Assembly: GCA_021732285.1 (NCBI GenBank)
Contig: JAKFVH010000298.1
Span: 1-53,877 of the forward strand
Length of the DNA stretch: 53,877 bases
Direction: 5' to 3'
Source of the DNA: Reyranella sp.
GTDB lineage: Bacteria; Pseudomonadota; Alphaproteobacteria; Reyranellales; Reyranellaceae
The position numbers and the translations under genes were made by a program. Of this stretch, positions 25,485-34,207 are shown one piece after another; positions within the stretch are counted from its first letter, which is position 1; each line of letters starts with the position of its first letter. The notes below the pieces were generated by a model that saw only the letters and a program-made list of their open reading frames with translations, had not been told where the DNA came from and searched no databases.

Positions 25485-26597
25485 TCAGCGATCGCAGAAT
25501 GCCATGACCTCGGCCGCCACGGTCTCGACATCGCCCTTGCTCATGTACTGGTTCACGGGAAGCGTGAGAATGCGCTCAGCCTGCCGTTCGGTCATGGGGA
25601 AGTCGCCCTGCTTGTGTCCCAGGCTCATGGCCGCCGGCTGCAGATGAATGGGGACCGGATAGTGGATTGCGGTCTTGATCCCGAGATTCTTCAGGTGCTG
25701 CTGCAGCTCGTCGCGCCTGTCGACCTGGATGACGAACGTATGGAAGGTGTTGAACTCTTCGTTGCGGCAGGTCGGCACGTACATCCGCTTGTGATGCAGG
25801 AGCTTCTGGTAGAGGGCCGCATTGTCGCGCCGTTTGGCAATCACGTCGGGCAACTTGTCGAGGCGGTAGTTGAGGATCGCCGCCTGCAGCGTATCCATGC
25901 GCGAGACCATGCCCCATTCCTCGATGGTCTGGCGGTCGGCCATGCCGTGCGCGCGCAGGCGGCGCATGCGCTCGGCCGCCGTCTTGTCGTTCGTGGTGAC
26001 GAAGCCGCCGTCGCCCAGCGCATTCAGGTTCTTGAGCGGATGGGCGGAGAAGCAGCCGAAATGGCCGATCGAGCCCGCGAGCCTGCCCTTGTACATCGAA
26101 CCGATCGCCTGCGCCGCATCCTCGATCACGACCAGGCCGTGGCGCTCGGCGATCTCCATGATCTCGTCCATCTGGCAGATGCGGCCGGTGAGATGGACCG
26201 GCATGATCGCCTTGGTCCTGGGCGTGATCGCCTTGGCAATCTTCTCGGGATCGATGTTCTGGTCGGCCAGGACATCGGCGAAGACCGGCGTGGCGCCAAG
26301 CTGCACGATGGTGGCGGTCGAGGCCACGAATGAGTTCGGTGGGGTGATGACTTCGTCACCCTTGCCGATGCCCGAGACCATCATGGCCAGCAACAGCGCG
26401 TCCGTGCCCGAATTGAGCGCGATCGCCTCCGCCGTGCCGCAATATTCGGCGAGGCGCTTCTCGAGCACCGCCAGGTCGTCGTGAGTGCCGACGAAGGAGC
26501 CGCGCAGAACGACCTGCTCGAAGATGCGGTGCAGATCCGCGAGTTGATCCCTGCCCTGCGCAGGAAGGTTCACGTAGGGAATGTCATGCTTCGCCAT
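25485..26597 (-). CDS. DegT/DnrJ/EryC1 family sugar aminotransferase
   Basis: A 370-residue aminotransferase with the PLP lysine K189 in SAHPLKNLNALGDGG, the aspartate in VIEDAAQA (D160) and SGTDALLLA for phosphate binding. It is the second of a tandem pair: the two genes share the HPLKNLN block, the HYPVP block and the GDFP block near the C-terminus. It transfers an amino group to a keto sugar nucleotide. ATG 26597 begins one base after the upstream aminotransferase stop, with GGGGCTTGAG in front. A four-codon upstream extension is less likely. Confidence 0.9.
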   Translation of the reverse strand: MAKHDIPYVNLPAQGRDQLADLHRIFEQVVLRGSFVGTHDDLAVLEKRLAEYCGTAEAIALNSGTDALLLAMMVSGIGKGDEVITPPNSFVASTATIVQLGATPVFADVLADQNIDPEKIAKAITPRTKAIMPVHLTGRICQMDEIMEIAERHGLVVIEDAAQAIGSMYKGRLAGSIGHFGCFSAHPLKNLNALGDGGFVTTNDKTAAERMRRLRAHGMADRQTIEEWGMVSRMDTLQAAILNYRLDKLPDVIAKRRDNAALYQKLLHHKRMYVPTCRNEEFNTFHTFVIQVDRRDELQQHLKNLGIKTAIHYPVPIHLQPAAMSLGHKQGDFPMTERQAERILTLPVNQYMSKGDVETVAAEVMAFCDR

Positions 26598-26598
26598 C

Positions 26599-27741
26599 TC
26601 AAGCCCCATAGAACTCTTCGACCGTCTGCACGGTGTACGCCAGCTGTTCCTCGGTCAGATGCTCGTGTGCCGGAAACGAGATCATCGTCGCAGCATGCCG
26701 GTCCGTCACGGGGAAATCGCCCTTCTTGTAGCCGTACTGGCGCAGACCTTCCTGCTGATAGAGCGGCACCGGATAGTGAACCTTCACCTCGATCCCCTGC
26801 TTCTTGCAATGTGCGACCAGCTCGTCGCGGCGCTCGGCGAACACGATATAGAGGTGGAACACCAGTTTGCGGTTGTTGAAGCGCTGGGGAAGCTTGATGC
26901 CGGGAATGCGGCTCAAGCCCCGGTCGAGAAAGGCGGCATTCTTGATGCGGGTGTTGGTGATGAAGTCGACCTGGTTGATCAGCCAATTGCCGACCACCGC
27001 CTGAATTGAATCGAGCCGCGAATTGTAGCCCATGCGGACCACGCTGTCGCGGCCGGCGAGACCGTGATTGCGCAGCTGGCGCAGTTCGGTGGCGAAACCG
27101 TCGTCGTCGGTCACGATCATGCCGCCGTCGGACCAGACGTTCAGGTTCTTCAGCGGGTGCAGAGAGAAGGCGCCGGAACGGCCGTAGGTGCCCGCGTTCT
27201 TGCCCTCGATGTTGCCGAGGATGCACTGGCAGGAATCCTCGACGATCGGCAGGTTGTGCTTCCTGGCGATCTCCATCAACGCCGGCATGTTGGTCATCTG
27301 TCCGGCGAGATGGACCGGAACCAGGACCTTGGTCTTCTTGGTGATCCTCGCCTCGACCGCGCTCACGTCCATGCAGAAGTTGTCGGTGCAGTCGACGAAC
27401 ACAGGACGCGCAAACAGCTCGCCGATCGCGCCGACAGTCGCGATGAAGGTGTTGGCGGTCGTGATGACCTCGTCGCCCGGACCAACGCCCAGCGCCCTGA
27501 GGCCGAGCTTGATCGCATCGGTGCCCGAGTTCACGCCGATGGCATGGCGCGAGCCGATCATCGCGGCGAACTTCTCCTCGAATTCGCGCACCGGCTTGCC
27601 CAGCGTGAAATCGCCGGTCGGCACGAACTTGCGGAACAGGTCGAGGATCTCCTCGATGTTCTGGGCGCTGAACTGCTTGGGCAGATAGGACCACTGAACC
27701 TTGTAGCCGTTGGGCTGAGGCGGCAGGTCGATGCGCGACAT
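26599..27741 (-). CDS. DegT/DnrJ/EryC1 family sugar aminotransferase, tandem paralogue
   Basis: A 380-residue aminotransferase. The PLP lysine is K198 in SLHPLKNLNVWSDGG, with SGTDAIKLG for phosphate binding. The pyridine-side aspartate lies in VEDSCQC, where most relatives have VEDAAQA; the two cysteines are unusual. Similar to its downstream neighbour over the whole length but clearly diverged. The start ATG 27741 lies 14 bases after the C-methyltransferase gene, with AAGGA upstream; earlier in-frame starts fall inside that gene. Together these genes suggest an amino, C-methylated sugar. Confidence 0.9.
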   Translation of the reverse strand: MSRIDLPPQPNGYKVQWSYLPKQFSAQNIEEILDLFRKFVPTGDFTLGKPVREFEEKFAAMIGSRHAIGVNSGTDAIKLGLRALGVGPGDEVITTANTFIATVGAIGELFARPVFVDCTDNFCMDVSAVEARITKKTKVLVPVHLAGQMTNMPALMEIARKHNLPIVEDSCQCILGNIEGKNAGTYGRSGAFSLHPLKNLNVWSDGGMIVTDDDGFATELRQLRNHGLAGRDSVVRMGYNSRLDSIQAVVGNWLINQVDFITNTRIKNAAFLDRGLSRIPGIKLPQRFNNRKLVFHLYIVFAERRDELVAHCKKQGIEVKVHYPVPLYQQEGLRQYGYKKGDFPVTDRHAATMISFPAHEHLTEEQLAYTVQTVEEFYGA

Positions 27742-27754
27742 CCTTGAATGATCC

Positions 27755-28999
27755 TTATTTCCGGCGAACGACGATTGCCTCGCGCGCCGAGGCGATGCTC
27801 TGCAGCGTATCGCGCGGTGGGAACAGGCTGACATAGATCGTATCGGCGGCTACGGCCTCGTCGACACGCGCCCTCACCTTGAACTCGTTCTCGGACCCGA
27901 CGCCGAGAAGGCACAGCAGCTTGTTGCCGACGGCACCGGAGACCTCGGCGAGTGGACGCACGGCGTGCGACGTGCCCGGCATCAGCCGGTGCTGGATATC
28001 CTGGCGATCGTCGACCGCGAAGTCGATCATGTCGGCAATCTTGCTGACCGACACGAACAGGCAGGAGCGCGGCGCCGCGCCATAGACGAGAACCTGGTAG
28101 CCGGCAGACCTGGCAGACGAGACCAGGCTCCTCAACTCGGTCTTCTGGCGCTCGATCCCGCCAGCGAACCGCTGCAGCAGGTCGATTGTCGGCGCCGGAT
28201 CGGGCGGGCTCAGCGCACACGCAACCGGCGCGGCGCGCTTCTGGCAGACGAAGGCCATCGAGCCGCCGCCGAATACGTAGCTGCGCCGGTCGCAAACCTG
28301 AAACCCGAAGCGCGTCAGCATGTGTTCCGCCAGGGCCGGCGTGAAGTAGTTGAGATGCTCTTCCCAGAGGATCGCAGGACTTCCAAGCGAAAAGCTCTCC
28401 TCCACCTCGGGCAGCTCGAGCACGAGCAGGCCATCGTCGCGCAACAACGTCCGGACACCTGCAAAGAAGCCGTCGAGGTCGCTGACATGTTCCACGACGT
28501 GGCGCAGGAACACGGCGTCGAACACCCCGCATTCGCCGACGATCTTCGTCGCCTGCTCCCGGGTCAGGTAGCTGGTGTAGACGTCATAGCCCTTGTTGCG
28601 GGCGATCTCGGCCGCGACGGGGTTGGGCTCGATGCCGACGATCTTGGCGTATCCGGCACGGCGCAGGTTCTCCATGAGGCTGCCGTCATTGCAGCCGACA
28701 TCGATGACCTTGCCGGGATCCTGGCGGGCGACCGCCGTGGTGATCAGGTCGTCGAGGTGCCGCGGCCGCTGAAAGCCCGTCGTGTAGGTATCGGCCTCGG
28801 TATAGATCAGGTCGGCGGGAATGGCGTTCACGATCTGTAGCAGCCCGCAGTCCTGGCAGCTCTGGAAATGGACGGTGAAGCGCGGATCCGGGTCCTTCGC
28901 GCTCTTCCTCAGATAGTGGGAAATCGGCAGCTCATTCAGACTTAAAAAGTGACTGAGATGATGCCCTCCGCATAGCCGACAGCACAGTCGACCGCTCAT
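27755..28999 (-). CDS. Sugar C-methyltransferase (TylC3/NovU/TcaB9-like)
   Basis: A 414-residue, three-part enzyme. An N-terminal zinc-binding region has Cys pairs in CRLCGG and CQDCG, the central SAM fold has VIDVGCNDGSLMENL and FLRHVVEHVSDL, and the C-terminal domain begins near QVLVYGAAPRSC. EEHLNYFTP matches the EH-x2-YF block that carries the catalytic Glu-His in TcaB9-type keto-sugar C-methyltransferases. It should methylate a carbon next to a keto group of a nucleotide sugar. It leads the unit C-methyltransferase, two aminotransferases, unknown protein, rfbA, aminotransferase. Confidence 0.86.
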   Translation of the reverse strand: MSGRLCCRLCGGHHLSHFLSLNELPISHYLRKSAKDPDPRFTVHFQSCQDCGLLQIVNAIPADLIYTEADTYTTGFQRPRHLDDLITTAVARQDPGKVIDVGCNDGSLMENLRRAGYAKIVGIEPNPVAAEIARNKGYDVYTSYLTREQATKIVGECGVFDAVFLRHVVEHVSDLDGFFAGVRTLLRDDGLLVLELPEVEESFSLGSPAILWEEHLNYFTPALAEHMLTRFGFQVCDRRSYVFGGGSMAFVCQKRAAPVACALSPPDPAPTIDLLQRFAGGIERQKTELRSLVSSARSAGYQVLVYGAAPRSCLFVSVSKIADMIDFAVDDRQDIQHRLMPGTSHAVRPLAEVSGAVGNKLLCLLGVGSENEFKVRARVDEAVAADTIYVSLFPPRDTLQSIASAREAIVVRRK

Positions 29000-29108
29000 C
29001 GCTCGCCCTGATTCAGACGGTTGTCACTGCCTACACGTACTGCTCGGTCTACCCTGCCAGCGTTCATTGCCGCCCAACCCGAAAAATTCAATCGATACAA
29101 GACGTTCA

Positions 29109-29132
29109 TGGTTGAAAATTAATGAACTTGAA
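29109..29132. repeat. Short AT-rich inverted repeat in the gap upstream of the C-methyltransferase gene
   Basis: GTTCAT and ATGAAC flank a 12-base AT-rich loop. It lies in the 180-base gap 29000-29179, which is visibly less GC-rich than its surroundings. It has no T-tract and may be chance or an operator; nothing else is seen in the gap. Confidence 0.3.
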
Positions 29133-29179
29133 AGCTGAAAACCAGCCTTCATCGACAAATCCGCGGCAGGCTCGGCAGC

Positions 29180-30769
29180 TCACAATTTCCACGATTTTCG
29201 CCTCCGATTGGTTTGTTCCAACTTTTCAGCTTCGCTGACGATAGCGTCAACCATCGATGCCGCGGCCTGCTCGACCTGTTGCCTTTGCTCGTGCCGTGCC
29301 GGCGCGCCGAAGCGAATCGGTGACCGAAACAGTTCGCCGCGCAGTCTTCCCCAATATCCCCACAACCATAGAGAGAATTTATGAACGGATAACTCGCCCA
29401 TGCTGTTGCTCGACGGCTCGAGGATCGGGTCGTCGTCAACGGCCATGCTGACGATGCTGTCGTCTTGCACGAGGTGGATTCGATCCATGTCGAGAGACGT
29501 CCGGTCGATGAAGCGGCTGTCGATGGGATCGATCGACAACCGCAGCGGATGGGCCAGGGCGCTGGGACGCAAGCAGTAGGGATGGTAGTGATTGCCGTAG
29601 ACGAGCAGCCCCTCCTCACCTACTCGCCAGGCTATTCGCAGAGGAGGATCGGCAAACCACCGCGTATCGGCGAAATTGGCCTCCGGCAGGTGCCTGACCA
29701 GCAAGCCGCTGCAAGCTTTGGATGGGATCGCCAACACGCCATCGGCGTCACGAAAGTCCCGGTCGATGATCGGCCGAACGACCTTGCCGGGCAGCTGCAA
29801 GGCATGAATCAGCAGGGCATCGGCGCTCTTCATGACTTCCGCCATGCTCGGCAACGCGCCGTCGTTCATGACGATGTCCGCCACCATGCCGCTCACCAGC
29901 GCGTCGCTGGCCCGGCCTGCCGCCAGCGCCACGTAGTGGGCGCATGACATCAGGGCAAACTTGCAATTGCGCGCATAGTAGAAGGCCAGCGAGTTCTGCG
30001 AGTAGTGGACCTTCTCGTGGCCGTAGCCGCTCTCCATCGCCGCCCGATAGTCGATGAGATCTCGGGAATAATGCACGAAGTCGACAGTGGCGTAGTCTTC
30101 GAGGCGACGGAAGAGCGGCTCCGACCGAAGCATCTTCTCGGTTTCGTCGTTCGTGAAGATCGCGATATGCACCGCGTGGTCTCGCGCCAGGGCCGGAAGG
30201 TTGTTGGCAGACAGCAGCGAGGCCCAGAAATAGCGGACTGAGAAATCTGCAAACGTCTTCCCCCACACGGGAAGCGAGATCAGAAAGGGCCGCCGACCGT
30301 CGCGCTTCTTTTCGATCGACGAAGCCAGTTGTGCGACCCAGGTGTCGTAGCTGCCCAGCAGCGTCATGACAAAGCGCGCAAAGGCGTCCTGCCCGTCGAC
30401 TTTCAGCACGCTTTCGAAGAAGTCGCCGATATCGGCCGGCTCACCGTGCCGCAGCAGCGTGATCGCCGCGTGATGGCGCAGCAGCGCGTCTTGCGGATCC
30501 TTGCGAAACGCCTTGCGCAGGACCACCAGCGCATCGTCGTTGCGATTGGCCCTGTCGTACATCGTGGCGAGCTGGATCGCGATCTTGGGATCGTGGGTTA
30601 GCGCCCACGCCTGCTCGACCTTGTCGATCGCATCCTGCACGCGGTGGGGCTCGGCGGACCACAGCTCGCTGCCTTCGCGCAGCAGCCTGGCCGCCACGAC
30701 ATCCGTAGTCTGGCCACCCCAAAGGGGAATCAGCCGTTCTCGCAGGGAAGCCTTGCCAGCCCCACTCAT
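29180..30769 (-). CDS. Unrecognised protein with TPR-like N-terminus; paralogue of the gene at 23962-25449
   Basis: A 529-residue soluble protein. Residues about 45-130 contain TPR-like helical pairs (AWALTHDPKIAIQLATMYDR, ALVVLRKAFRKDPQDALLRH). From about 160 it follows the same motif order as the 23962-25449 protein: VWG (168-170), LSANNLPAL (186-194), a strand with IFTNDE, EPLF (217-220) and, around 300, a MNDGALPSM block. The family is not known to me. A glycosyltransferase or sugar-modifying role is only inferred from location. Monocistronic on the minus strand, divergent from the gene at 30974; the last 60 residues are basic and low-complexity. Confidence 0.7.
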   Translation of the reverse strand: MSGAGKASLRERLIPLWGGQTTDVVAARLLREGSELWSAEPHRVQDAIDKVEQAWALTHDPKIAIQLATMYDRANRNDDALVVLRKAFRKDPQDALLRHHAAITLLRHGEPADIGDFFESVLKVDGQDAFARFVMTLLGSYDTWVAQLASSIEKKRDGRRPFLISLPVWGKTFADFSVRYFWASLLSANNLPALARDHAVHIAIFTNDETEKMLRSEPLFRRLEDYATVDFVHYSRDLIDYRAAMESGYGHEKVHYSQNSLAFYYARNCKFALMSCAHYVALAAGRASDALVSGMVADIVMNDGALPSMAEVMKSADALLIHALQLPGKVVRPIIDRDFRDADGVLAIPSKACSGLLVRHLPEANFADTRWFADPPLRIAWRVGEEGLLVYGNHYHPYCLRPSALAHPLRLSIDPIDSRFIDRTSLDMDRIHLVQDDSIVSMAVDDDPILEPSSNSMGELSVHKFSLWLWGYWGRLRGELFRSPIRFGAPARHEQRQQVEQAAASMVDAIVSEAEKLEQTNRRRKSWKL

Positions 30770-30973
30770 TTCAATTTATCCGCCTCATGCAGAAAGTTGC
30801 AAATATGCAGCAGGTCACGAGATCTCGCCAACCCTATAGCCTGCAACGGTTTTCTTCAGGACATTCCATCCAATACGGGCCCGAACTTTCTGGCTCGACC
30901 GTAACAGCACTTACGGGGCTAGGCCAAATCCCGTATACCGCTAACGGTCGCTTCATCACTTGAGCAGTTCAAC

Positions 30974-32059
30974 GTGAACGCCGCCCGGCCATACGTCAGT
31001 TTCGTCTCCTACTTCCGCAACGACGGCTATACCAACGATTTTGATTTGCGAGTCCGGCGGGCGACCAGCTTTCTCGTCCGCCAATTGCAGCGGGCGGAGA
31101 TCGACGCGGAGCTCATCCTGGTCGAGTGGAATCCACCATCCGACCGACCCCTGATCATCGAATCCCTGGACCCGTTGCCGCAGGGCGACTGCGTGCAGGT
31201 GCGCGGCGTCATCGTCGACCATGAACATCATGAAAGGTTCATCGGTTCTCAGGAATCCGGCATGAACCCCGCCGCCGCGGCCAATGTCGGGCTGCGGCGC
31301 GCCGCGGGTCGCTTCGTCTCACCCAAGGCGTCCGACACCTATCTGTCGAACGAGATCATCGCCACCATCGCCCGGCAGGACCTGCACGAGAACGCGCTGT
31401 ACCGCTGCGACCGCTGCGACGTCACGCTGTCGCCCACGCTCCTGCGCAACCTCGGCGACGATGCCCTGCTGGCGCGGCTGGAGAGCTTGGACAGCACGCG
31501 CTACAGCCACATTCCCAACCCGCCGCAATGGTACATCCGCGAGCTGCACACCAACGCATGCGGCGACTTCCTGCTGATGAGCCGCACCATGTGGCAGACC
31601 GTTCGCGGCTTTCCCCTCGACGACACGGTGCTGTCGCTCGATTGCGATTCGCTGATCATGCACGCGGCCGTGGCCCTGGGGTCGCACGAGATCCGCCTGC
31701 CGGCGGCCTGCCGCGTCTTCAAGGGCCGCCACGACCGCCTGTTCAGCAACCGCGTCAGCCACGTCTGGACGCCATTGCAGTCCAAGGTCGACAAGGTCAT
31801 GACCAATTTCCGCTGGTGGCGGCTGCAGCAGATCGCGCGCAGCGCCTTCGATTATCCCAAGCGCAAGGTCGCCGGCGTCGAAAGCGTGCTGGCGCCGTCG
31901 ATCGAGCGCAATTTCGTCAAGCCCGCCGAGCAGTGGGCGCACGGCATCCGTCCGCAGCTCAACCAGCCGGAAAACTGGGGCCTGGCCGACCAGCCGCTCG
32001 AGGAGAGGCTGCTGTGCCGGGCGCGGTGGTCGATAAGGGATGCCTCGGCGGCCGCATGA
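30974..32059 (+). CDS. Putative GT-A-like glycosyltransferase, family uncertain
   Basis: A 361-residue protein starting YVSFVSYFRNDGYTNDFDLR, followed by AELILVEWNPPSDRP, a layout like the first strands of a GT-A fold but with VEWNPP where family 2 enzymes have VDDGS. A later region (RTMWQTVRGFPLDDTVLSLDCDS) resembles the acceptor half of such enzymes with acidic residues. No signal peptide. It probably transfers a sugar or modifies one; not certain. The GTG start at 30974 lacks a clear ribosome-binding site. It overlaps the HddC-GmhB fusion start by four bases (ATGA). Confidence 0.65.
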   Translation: MNAARPYVSFVSYFRNDGYTNDFDLRVRRATSFLVRQLQRAEIDAELILVEWNPPSDRPLIIESLDPLPQGDCVQVRGVIVDHEHHERFIGSQESGMNPAAAANVGLRRAAGRFVSPKASDTYLSNEIIATIARQDLHENALYRCDRCDVTLSPTLLRNLGDDALLARLESLDSTRYSHIPNPPQWYIRELHTNACGDFLLMSRTMWQTVRGFPLDDTVLSLDCDSLIMHAAVALGSHEIRLPAACRVFKGRHDRLFSNRVSHVWTPLQSKVDKVMTNFRWWRLQQIARSAFDYPKRKVAGVESVLAPSIERNFVKPAEQWAHGIRPQLNQPENWGLADQPLEERLLCRARWSIRDASAAA

Positions 32060-33276
32060 ACGTTGAGCAGGCTGTTTTTCTCGTCGGCGGCCTCGGCAGC
32101 CGCCTGAAGACGCTGACCGGCGACACCGCCAAGCCCGTTCTCGACGTCGGTGGCCGGCCCTTCCTCGATCATCTCCTGGACGAGGCCAGCCGGCACGGCG
32201 TCAGGCGCGCCTTGTTGCTCTGCGGCTACCGAGCCGGCGATCTCGTCGCGTCGTATCAGGGCCGCTCGATCCGCGGCATGACGATAGAGACGGCCGTCGA
32301 GTCCGAACCGGCCGGCACTGCCGGCGCGCTTGCGCTCGCGGCCGACCGGCTCGACGACTGGTTCTTTCTGGTCAACGGCGATTCGCTGTTCGACTTCAAT
32401 TGGCTGGGGCTCCTGCCCGCCAACGACGACACCGGGACAGGCTGGGTGCGCATGGCGCTGGCCAGCGGCATCACCGGCGACCGCTACGGGCGGGTCGCCG
32501 TCGACGGCCGGCAGGTGCGCGACTTCATTCCCGCCGGCGCGCTCGACCGACCAATCAACGCCGGCGTCTACCTGATGCGCAAGGACGTCCTGTCGCGCAT
32601 CGGCGCCGTGCCCTGCTCGCTGGAGCGCGACGTGCTGCCAGGACTGGCGAGGGACGGCCTGGTCGAGGGCGTGATCGTCGAGGCGCCGTTCATCGACATC
32701 GGCACGCCGCAGGACTTCGAGCGGGCGCAGCGTGTGGTGCCGCGCATCCTCAGGCGGCCGGCCGCCTTCCTCGATCGCGACGGCATCCTGAACGAGGACA
32801 CCGGCTACGTGCATCATCCCGACCAGGTGCGCTGGGTTGCCGGTGCGCGCGAGACGGTCCGCTGGCTGAACGATGCCGGCTACCTGGTGTTCATCGTCAC
32901 CAACCAGGCCGGTGTCGCGCGCGGGCTGTACAGCGAAGAGCACATCGCCGACCTGCACGGCTGGATGAGCGCGGAGCTGCGCCGGCACGGCGCGCACATC
33001 GATTGCTTCGAATACTGTCCCTACCATCCCGAGGGCGTGGTCGAGCGCTATCGGCGCGTGTCCGAGCTGCGCAAGCCCGAGCCGGGCATGATCCGCAAGC
33101 TGCTGGCGGAATGGCCGGTCGATGCCTCGCACTCATTCCTGATCGGCGATCGCGAGAGCGACCTCGAGGCCGCGGCGGCGGCCGGCATCCCCGGGCACCT
33201 GTTCCGCGGCGGCGATCTCCTCGACTTCGTGACGACGCGGATCAAGCCGAGACGAAGAACCGTCGATTTCGATTGA
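32056..33276 (+). CDS. Fused sugar-1-phosphate nucleotidyltransferase and HAD phosphatase (HddC-GmhB-like)
   Basis: A 406-residue bifunctional protein. Residues 1-225 are a nucleotidyltransferase (LVGGLGSRLKTL, KPVLDVGGRPFLDHL, VNGDS at 106-110). Residues about 233-400 are a HAD phosphatase with D240-x-D242 (FLDRDGILNEDTGY), VTNQAGVARG and IGDRESDLEAA. The two halves match HddC (heptose-1-phosphate guanylyltransferase) and GmhB (heptose-1,7-bisphosphate phosphatase), consecutive steps to GDP-heptose. The zinc loop of GmhB is incomplete: CPYHPE is present but the following Cys-x-Cys is replaced by VSELRKP. Overlaps the aldo/keto reductase gene convergently by 35 bases. Confidence 0.88.
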   Translation: MNVEQAVFLVGGLGSRLKTLTGDTAKPVLDVGGRPFLDHLLDEASRHGVRRALLLCGYRAGDLVASYQGRSIRGMTIETAVESEPAGTAGALALAADRLDDWFFLVNGDSLFDFNWLGLLPANDDTGTGWVRMALASGITGDRYGRVAVDGRQVRDFIPAGALDRPINAGVYLMRKDVLSRIGAVPCSLERDVLPGLARDGLVEGVIVEAPFIDIGTPQDFERAQRVVPRILRRPAAFLDRDGILNEDTGYVHHPDQVRWVAGARETVRWLNDAGYLVFIVTNQAGVARGLYSEEHIADLHGWMSAELRRHGAHIDCFEYCPYHPEGVVERYRRVSELRKPEPGMIRKLLAEWPVDASHSFLIGDRESDLEAAAAAGIPGHLFRGGDLLDFVTTRIKPRRRTVDFD

Positions 33277-34204
33277 TTTCCAGGATGGCGCCGACGGCTT
33301 GTGTTGGCAGCGGGCCGAGAAGGCTGGCCGCGGCGTTCTGGTCGGCTTCCAGCGGCCTCATGATGCCGGGAATCGTCGTCGACACCGCCGGGAACGACAG
33401 GCAGAAGCGCAGCGCGGCCTGAGCCGCCGCCTCGCCCGGCGACGTCGAGATCGCGGCCATCAGGTCGGCCGCGCCATCGACCCAGTTGGCGAGCTGGGCA
33501 CGCGGCCAGCGCGCCCGGTGATCGCCGGCCGGGAAGACGCTGTCATGGCCGATCGTGCCTGACAAAAAACCGAAGCAGAGCGGCGTACGGCCGATGAAGC
33601 CGACGCCCAGCCGCTCGACCTCCGCCAAAAGCCCGCTCGTCAGCACGCGCACGTCCATCATGTTGAAGTTGGCCTGGATCACAGCGATGTCACAGGCAGC
33701 CAGGGCCTGCATCGCTTCATCCGGTCCCTTGGCCGACACACCCCACGCGCGGATCTTGCCGCTCTCGATCAGCCCCGCCAGCGCTTCGCGTACCGCGGGC
33801 GAGGTCACGGCCTCGAGCGGCGGATTGTGGAGCTGCAGCAGGTCGAGATAGTCCGTGCCAAGCCGCGCCAGGCTGCGCTCGGTCGAGGCGACGATTGCCG
33901 ATGGTGAAAAATCCGGCGCCTGGTCCCAGGCCTCGTAGCCCGCCTTGGTGGCGATGACGGCGCGGGAACGCCTGCCGCGCACGGCCTGGCCGATCAGCGC
34001 CTCGCTATGGCCGTTGCCGTAGGCAGCCGACGTGTCGAAGAAAGTGATGCCACGTTCCAGCGCACGGTCGAGGGCGGCCAGCGACGTGCGATCGTCGGTG
34101 TCGCCGTAGGAGGTCTGCTCGACGGTGCGCCCGCCGATGCCCCAGGCTCCGAAGCCGATCTCCGAAACCTGCAGGCCGGTCTTGCCGAGCGGCCGGTAGC
34201 GCAT
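33242..34204 (-). CDS. Aldo/keto reductase
   Basis: A 320-residue (alpha/beta)8 oxidoreductase. The catalytic tetrad is visible: Asp and Tyr in FFDTSAAYGNGHSE, Lys in VIATKAGYE and His in LLQLHNPP. GKTGLQVSEIGFGAWGIGG is the usual N-terminus. It reduces a carbonyl with NAD(P)H; some members act on 4-keto or 3-keto nucleotide sugars. It starts three bases after the radical SAM gene stop, so they form an operon, and its 3' end overlaps the HddC-GmhB coding region by 35 bases in convergent orientation. Confidence 0.9.
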   Translation of the reverse strand: MRYRPLGKTGLQVSEIGFGAWGIGGRTVEQTSYGDTDDRTSLAALDRALERGITFFDTSAAYGNGHSEALIGQAVRGRRSRAVIATKAGYEAWDQAPDFSPSAIVASTERSLARLGTDYLDLLQLHNPPLEAVTSPAVREALAGLIESGKIRAWGVSAKGPDEAMQALAACDIAVIQANFNMMDVRVLTSGLLAEVERLGVGFIGRTPLCFGFLSGTIGHDSVFPAGDHRARWPRAQLANWVDGAADLMAAISTSPGEAAAQAALRFCLSFPAVSTTIPGIMRPLEADQNAAASLLGPLPTQAVGAILEINRNRRFFVSA

Positions 34205-34207
34205 GGC

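Noticed and set aside
30770-30973. Divergent promoter region between the unknown gene and the GT-like gene
   Set aside because: A few TTGCAA and TATAG-like words occur but not as a credible pair; nothing else is seen in this 204-base gap.
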